From NCBI GenBank assembly GCA_024687845.1, contig JAILEL010000058.1, positions 1 to 47,323 of the forward strand: a stretch of 47,323 bases of DNA. The letters run 5' to 3'. Each line of letters opens with the position of its first letter. The first letter of the stretch is position 1. A program made the position numbers and the translations under genes. Under the pieces are notes generated by a model. It did not search any database and was not told where the DNA came from. It worked only from the letters and a program-made list of their open reading frames with translations. Origin of the DNA: Eubacterium sp. Lineage in GTDB: Bacteria; Bacillota_A; Clostridia; Lachnospirales; Lachnospiraceae. Below, in pieces: positions 43,511 through 47,323 of the stretch.

Positions 43511-46500
43511 ATGTCAAGAGAAAACTACAAAAACAGACCAATATTCGACGTAACAGGTAAAGAACTTACAGAACAGGAAAAAGAGGCTGCCTATAATCTC
43601 ACAAGTAATATTTTAGACAGTGTAGAAGCAGAAGATGAAAGCAAAAAAAACATCGACCAGTATCTGCTTCTAAATAATAATTATAAAGCAGCAAATCTTA
43701 GCAATAATAATAAGCCTTTTAAGAGCTGGACCTCTAATGAGATTCTTATAATGATACGTAAGTGCAGAAAAAATACCGGTCTTGGAAGTGTAGGAAGATT
43801 TGAAGCTTCAGATAGAGTAAGAAATTTCAGAAGCCGATTTGTTCTTCAGGAAAATATGTCAAATGCATTAAAAGACATGAATGAAGCAAGAACTGACGCG
43901 GTTGTGGATGCATTTATAGGTGCTGCTGCAATCGATAATAAGGCTGTAGATGATAACAAGATTGCATATAAAAATGCTGTAATTAATTGGATTCCTTATC
44001 TTACCAGGTTAAAAAATGATAATAGTCCTCTGTATGCTCAGTATAAAGGCAGACTTGAACCTTCCAGATTTGTTAAGAATATGGCTCAGGATCAAATATC
44101 TGCAGATATGTGCGCATTAGATATGCTTGAAATCATTGAAGATACTGATATGGAGGAATTTGCATATACTGATAATGCGAATTTTGCAGATGATTTTGCG
44201 AAGAAATATGAGAAATTAAAATCACTGGCTGATGGTGCTACAATTATAGAACATATAAAATCACAAAATAATAATGTCTTCAGATCAAGAAGAGATGTAA
44301 CAGAAGGAAATAAAGATAGTAGTAAGGTGACAGAGGCTAAGTGCAAGCTTGCTCAGGAAATCCTTAAGGATTATGAAACAAGAATGCGTATCATCACATC
44401 ACCTTTCTACTCTGTTTTTGCTGGAAAAGACTTTGAAAAAACATCAGAAAAAAAGCTGATAAGTCTTAGAAATCGTACAAAAAATCCTGCTTTGAAGGCA
44501 TATTTTAATGATGTTATCGAGTTTAAAAGAGGTAAGAATGCCTCATTTAAGGGTGCTAATATCACAGAAAGACTTACTACTCATATAACAAACATAAAAC
44601 CTGTACCTGCACCGGAAGTAAAACTTGAGTCAGATAAAACAATGGAGCAGATGGACAGGCTTATTCAGACTATGTATGCAGATAGTATGCGTGCATCTAA
44701 TTATAAAAAAGTTAAAAGGACTATACGTAGATATCTGGAAACTCAGAATGCTGAAGAGAAGGCTAATCTTTTAAATGAAGTAATTACAGCATCAAATACT
44801 TATCTGAATGAAAGAAGTAACTCTTCGTATCAATTCCGTAAGGAAAGATGCGAAGCTCTTATCGAGCTACATAACAAATATAATAACGAATTAACTGCTG
44901 AACGACAGGCTATAATTGATGAAGAGCAGGCAAGTATAGATAGGGAGAATGAGCTAAAGAATAAGGCTGCAGAAATGCATTCTAAAATGGAAGGCAGATT
45001 AGATGATTATAGAGCCAGGGAAGCACAGCACGAAGAAGCTGTCAAAGATTTATTGCGCCAGGAAGCAGCAGCTAGAGAAAAAGAAAGACAGGAAGCTGAA
45101 GCAAGAGAAAGAGCCAGACTTGAAGAAGAAGCACGTTTAGAGAGAGAAAGACTAAGTGCAGAGGAAAGAGCAAGGCTTGAAGCTGAAGAAAATGAAAGAA
45201 TCAGAATTGCTGAAGAGGCTCGTCGTGAAAGAGAAAGACAGGAAGAAGAGGCCAGGGCGGATAGGGCTAGGAGAGAAGAAGAGCTTAAGAATATGGCTGA
45301 TAGTGCAAGTAGAGCAGCTTCAACATGGATGCCCGAAGTAGAAGGCAGGATGGCTGAAATGCAGTCACAGTTAATAGATGTTGCCATGGTATTTCGTGCA
45401 AGAAGAATTAAAAGAGAAACCATGGAACAGGCTATAGAGAAGTATGAAAGCCTTGGAACTATTGGGAAGTCATACGTAGACTCAGATAATGCAAGAAAGG
45501 CAGTTTTAGATTATCTGGATAAATATGTCTTTGATAAAGATAAGAGCCTCGATGCTGACTATGATAGAGACGCAATAGATACTGTCCCTACAGTTATGCT
45601 CATAGAAACCATTAAAGAGCATAAGAATGATATAGACAGCGATAACTATGCTCAGCTAATTAAATCTGGTATCAGTAAGAGAATATGGGATAATGCGCCT
45701 ACTCACGAGGAGTTTAGAAAGCCTCTCACAAATATTATGAATAAGAAGCTTGGAGAGATAACTGAGCTTGACAGACTTAATGCTTATGAATATTCGGTAC
45801 ATGTACTTAATTATGGTGCAGGTGCAGAGGTTACATTTGATTCATTACGTAATATGGATTTATCTAATATTACTTCTCTTGGTTTACATTATATTAACTA
45901 TGATGAAGCATCACCGGATATGGAAAAAAATGAAAAATATGAAGAATTGTCATATGTTCAACAGCTAAGGCATATAAATGAATCGGCAGAACTACTTTCA
46001 TTTTTCTCAGGTAAGGATGCGGATACTTACAAATATCTTCCGATTGAAGAGATAAGTAACTATGCAGAAGATGTTGTGATGAAGATGAACGAGCCGGATG
46101 AGCAGAAGAAAACTCTTGATGAGGCACTGGAAAAAGCATCTTTTATAAAGAAGAATCAAGAGCTTCTGGATGAGGCGATTGACCTGGCAAATAAGGATAA
46201 GCTTATAGAGGCTATTACAACAATTACCGGAAGTAATCAGGACGATCTGAAGAATATGCCAACAGCCGACATGATAGACCTTGCCAGACGTATGTATGAT
46301 AAGTCGATGCATTACGACGAAATGATTAAGTCGTGCAATGAATTTAAAAAGGTTCTTGCAGATAGAAATGAAGACTATTATAGAGAAGTATTTCTTGATC
46401 TTGAAGAAGTAAAAAGAACTGAAGGACTTGACAAGGGTGAACTTCTGGCAAGAAGAGAAAATGGATATTCTTATATAAGGAAGGCGCTTGATGCTGAGAA

Positions 46501-47323
46501 TATACCTGAAGAGTCGCTAAGTACACTTGATGATGATGCATTATATAAGCTTATATCAAATATAGGAATAATAAAATTGTCCGATGAAGATCTGGAATCT
46601 GAAGGATTAACTGCTAAAGATTATGATAGGGCTGTTAATGAGATACAGTCAATGAATCTTGGTGCAGAACTAAATGAAGGCGTTAATAAGATAATCAAAT
46701 CAGATGCTCCTGCTCAGAACATATCTGATATTGAAGGAAATGAAATAACTGATAATGATGTAGATATAAATTATGCTACTTCAATGGCTGAATCATTTGA
46801 AACTAATAATAGTATGACTTATGAAGAAAATGAAGCTAATAAGAATCAGTATAAGAAAGAAGAAGTAGAAAACAAAATAAAAGAAATGCGTGCAGAGGAA
46901 AAGTGGGAGGAATCCGGTACAAAACTGCTTAATATTATAGGGGATTTGTATCTTGCATCGTCCCAGAATCCTATTGATGTAAGTCTTATATCTCAAGCAA
47001 TTAGAAATAATGCGAGTGCATTTAGTGCTTATATAAATCACAGTCGTAACATAGGTAAGGAAGACCCGTTTGGTGAACTTTTAAGCGGTCTTTCAGAAAA
47101 TGAACGCATCTTTATAGAAGGTGCAAAGCCAATGCTGGATGAGCTGGCTAACTTCTGCCTTGGCAAATTAAATAATAAGTCTAATTCGATGCTCAGATGG
47201 AAGAATGTAAGCGAGGTATTTAAGAATAATATAATAGATATAGATCTCAGTAAGGCTTCAGACGTGCTGAATAATGCTGCGCTAAAAGGTGAAGACGCTA
47301 TAGTTAAACTCATGCATACTGCA
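43511..47323 (+). CDS. Giant hydrophilic coiled-coil protein, 3' end outside the window
   Basis: The frame from ATG 43511 stays open for 1271 codons to the last base. I translated it along its length and found no stop. The protein starts MSRENYKNRPIFDVTGKEL, without signal peptide or transmembrane helix, and is largely helical and charged throughout with few cysteines. Residues about 460-600 are a long coiled coil made of Glu/Arg/Ala-rich units (EARERARLEEEARLERER and similar). N-terminal 450 residues and the part after 600 look like helical domains without a catalytic motif I can name. GGAGG lies 13 bases before the ATG, longer than usual. It stands alone downstream of tRNA-Leu. I do not recognise a family. 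Cytoskeletal, scaffold or toxin-like giant proteins are conceivable; nothing in the sequence decides. Confidence 0.85.
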   Translation, partial: MSRENYKNRPIFDVTGKELTEQEKEAAYNLTSNILDSVEAEDESKKNIDQYLLLNNNYKAANLSNNNKPFKSWTSNEILIMIRKCRKNTGLGSVGRFEASDRVRNFRSRFVLQENMSNALKDMNEARTDAVVDAFIGAAAIDNKAVDDNKIAYKNAVINWIPYLTRLKNDNSPLYAQYKGRLEPSRFVKNMAQDQISADMCALDMLEIIEDTDMEEFAYTDNANFADDFAKKYEKLKSLADGATIIEHIKSQNNNVFRSRRDVTEGNKDSSKVTEAKCKLAQEILKDYETRMRIITSPFYSVFAGKDFEKTSEKKLISLRNRTKNPALKAYFNDVIEFKRGKNASFKGANITERLTTHITNIKPVPAPEVKLESDKTMEQMDRLIQTMYADSMRASNYKKVKRTIRRYLETQNAEEKANLLNEVITASNTYLNERSNSSYQFRKERCEALIELHNKYNNELTAERQAIIDEEQASIDRENELKNKAAEMHSKMEGRLDDYRAREAQHEEAVKDLLRQEAAAREKERQEAEARERARLEEEARLERERLSAEERARLEAEENERIRIAEEARRERERQEEEARADRARREEELKNMADSASRAASTWMPEVEGRMAEMQSQLIDVAMVFRARRIKRETMEQAIEKYESLGTIGKSYVDSDNARKAVLDYLDKYVFDKDKSLDADYDRDAIDTVPTVMLIETIKEHKNDIDSDNYAQLIKSGISKRIWDNAPTHEEFRKPLTNIMNKKLGEITELDRLNAYEYSVHVLNYGAGAEVTFDSLRNMDLSNITSLGLHYINYDEASPDMEKNEKYEELSYVQQLRHINESAELLSFFSGKDADTYKYLPIEEISNYAEDVVMKMNEPDEQKKTLDEALEKASFIKKNQELLDEAIDLANKDKLIEAITTITGSNQDDLKNMPTADMIDLARRMYDKSMHYDEMIKSCNEFKKVLADRNEDYYREVFLDLEEVKRTEGLDKGELLARRENGYSYIRKALDAENIPEESLSTLDDDALYKLISNIGIIKLSDEDLESEGLTAKDYDRAVNEIQSMNLGAELNEGVNKIIKSDAPAQNISDIEGNEITDNDVDINYATSMAESFETNNSMTYEENEANKNQYKKEEVENKIKEMRAEEKWEESGTKLLNIIGDLYLASSQNPIDVSLISQAIRNNASAFSAYINHSRNIGKEDPFGELLSGLSENERIFIEGAKPMLDELANFCLGKLNNKSNSMLRWKNVSEVFKNNIIDIDLSKASDVLNNAALKGEDAIVKLMHTA

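Noticed and set aside
45007..45423. 138-codon serine/alanine-rich frame on the minus strand
   Set aside because: It is the complement of the Glu/Arg/Ala coiled coil of the giant gene; such repeats give open antisense frames automatically. No ribosome site.
43156..47323. Genomic island or prophage integrated at tRNA-Leu
   Set aside because: No integrase, no repeat of the tRNA 3' end and no phage gene within the window; the right border is not visible.
1..47323. CRISPR array, rRNA genes, insertion sequence with transposase
   Set aside because: No regularly spaced repeats, no rRNA sequence and no transposase-like protein were found in reading the window.

Overview
The window looks like a chromosomal stretch from an AT-rich, low-GC anaerobic Firmicute, most likely a Lachnospiraceae member of the Butyrivibrio/Pseudobutyrivibrio kind. 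The grounds are codon use (CTT and GAA/AAG rich), strong AGGAGG-type ribosome binding sites, TTGACA/TATAAT promoters, a PPi-type phosphofructokinase, a flavodiiron protein, a clostridial PurF-like protein and a DUF6465-type Lys/Ala-rich protein. There is no prophage, no CRISPR array and no rRNA. Most of the window is ordinary core genome cut into short transcription units by clear hairpin terminators.

Layout. 1-2.9 kb: flavodiiron protein FprA and a PurF homologue that has lost its glutaminase nucleophile. 2.9-5.2 kb (minus): SulP anion transporter and rlmH. 5.5-6.8 kb: a membrane-anchored D-Ala-D-Ala carboxypeptidase. 7.1-12.1 kb: a six-gene operon for an ABC-2 exporter (one ATPase with an odd low-complexity insert, two permeases), two small membrane proteins and an XRE regulator. 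12.2-13.6 kb: zinc-ribbon protein and a metallo-beta-lactamase-fold hydrolase. 13.8-18.0 kb: type II topoisomerase subunits in the order A then B. 18.2-19.4 kb (minus): metY. 19.7-26.4 kb: response regulator, histidine kinase, two membrane-anchored proteins (one a C39-like peptidase) and tex. 26.39-26.61 kb: a 221-bp palindrome with 17-bp perfect ends that looks like a MITE. 26.7-32.5 kb: pgeF, a histone-like protein, clpX (minus), a glycerophosphodiesterase, a small membrane protein and a polysaccharide deacetylase.

32.6-38.1 kb: a folate block (folC, an HD-domain protein, and a FolB-FolK-prephenate dehydratase-ACT fusion) followed by three tandem paralogous membrane proteins, the third lacking its outer domain. 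38.1-39.6 kb: the infC-rpmI-rplT operon behind a structured leader that ends in a UUCG-loop terminator; infC appears to start at AUA. 39.7-42.9 kb: a cystatin-like lipoprotein, a TetR regulator with a palindromic operator inside its promoter, a DUF998-like membrane protein and PPi-phosphofructokinase (minus). 43.2 kb: tRNA-Leu with anticodon AAG. From 43511 to the right edge one open frame of 1271 codons runs off the window; it encodes a giant, mostly helical, hydrophilic protein that I cannot assign to a family.

The points most worth a second look are the FolB-FolK-PheA fusion, the giant open frame, the MITE-like palindrome with an 18-nt match 4.7 kb away, the PurF homologue with Gly in place of the catalytic Cys, the AUA start and attenuator of infC, and the tRNA-Leu(AAG).
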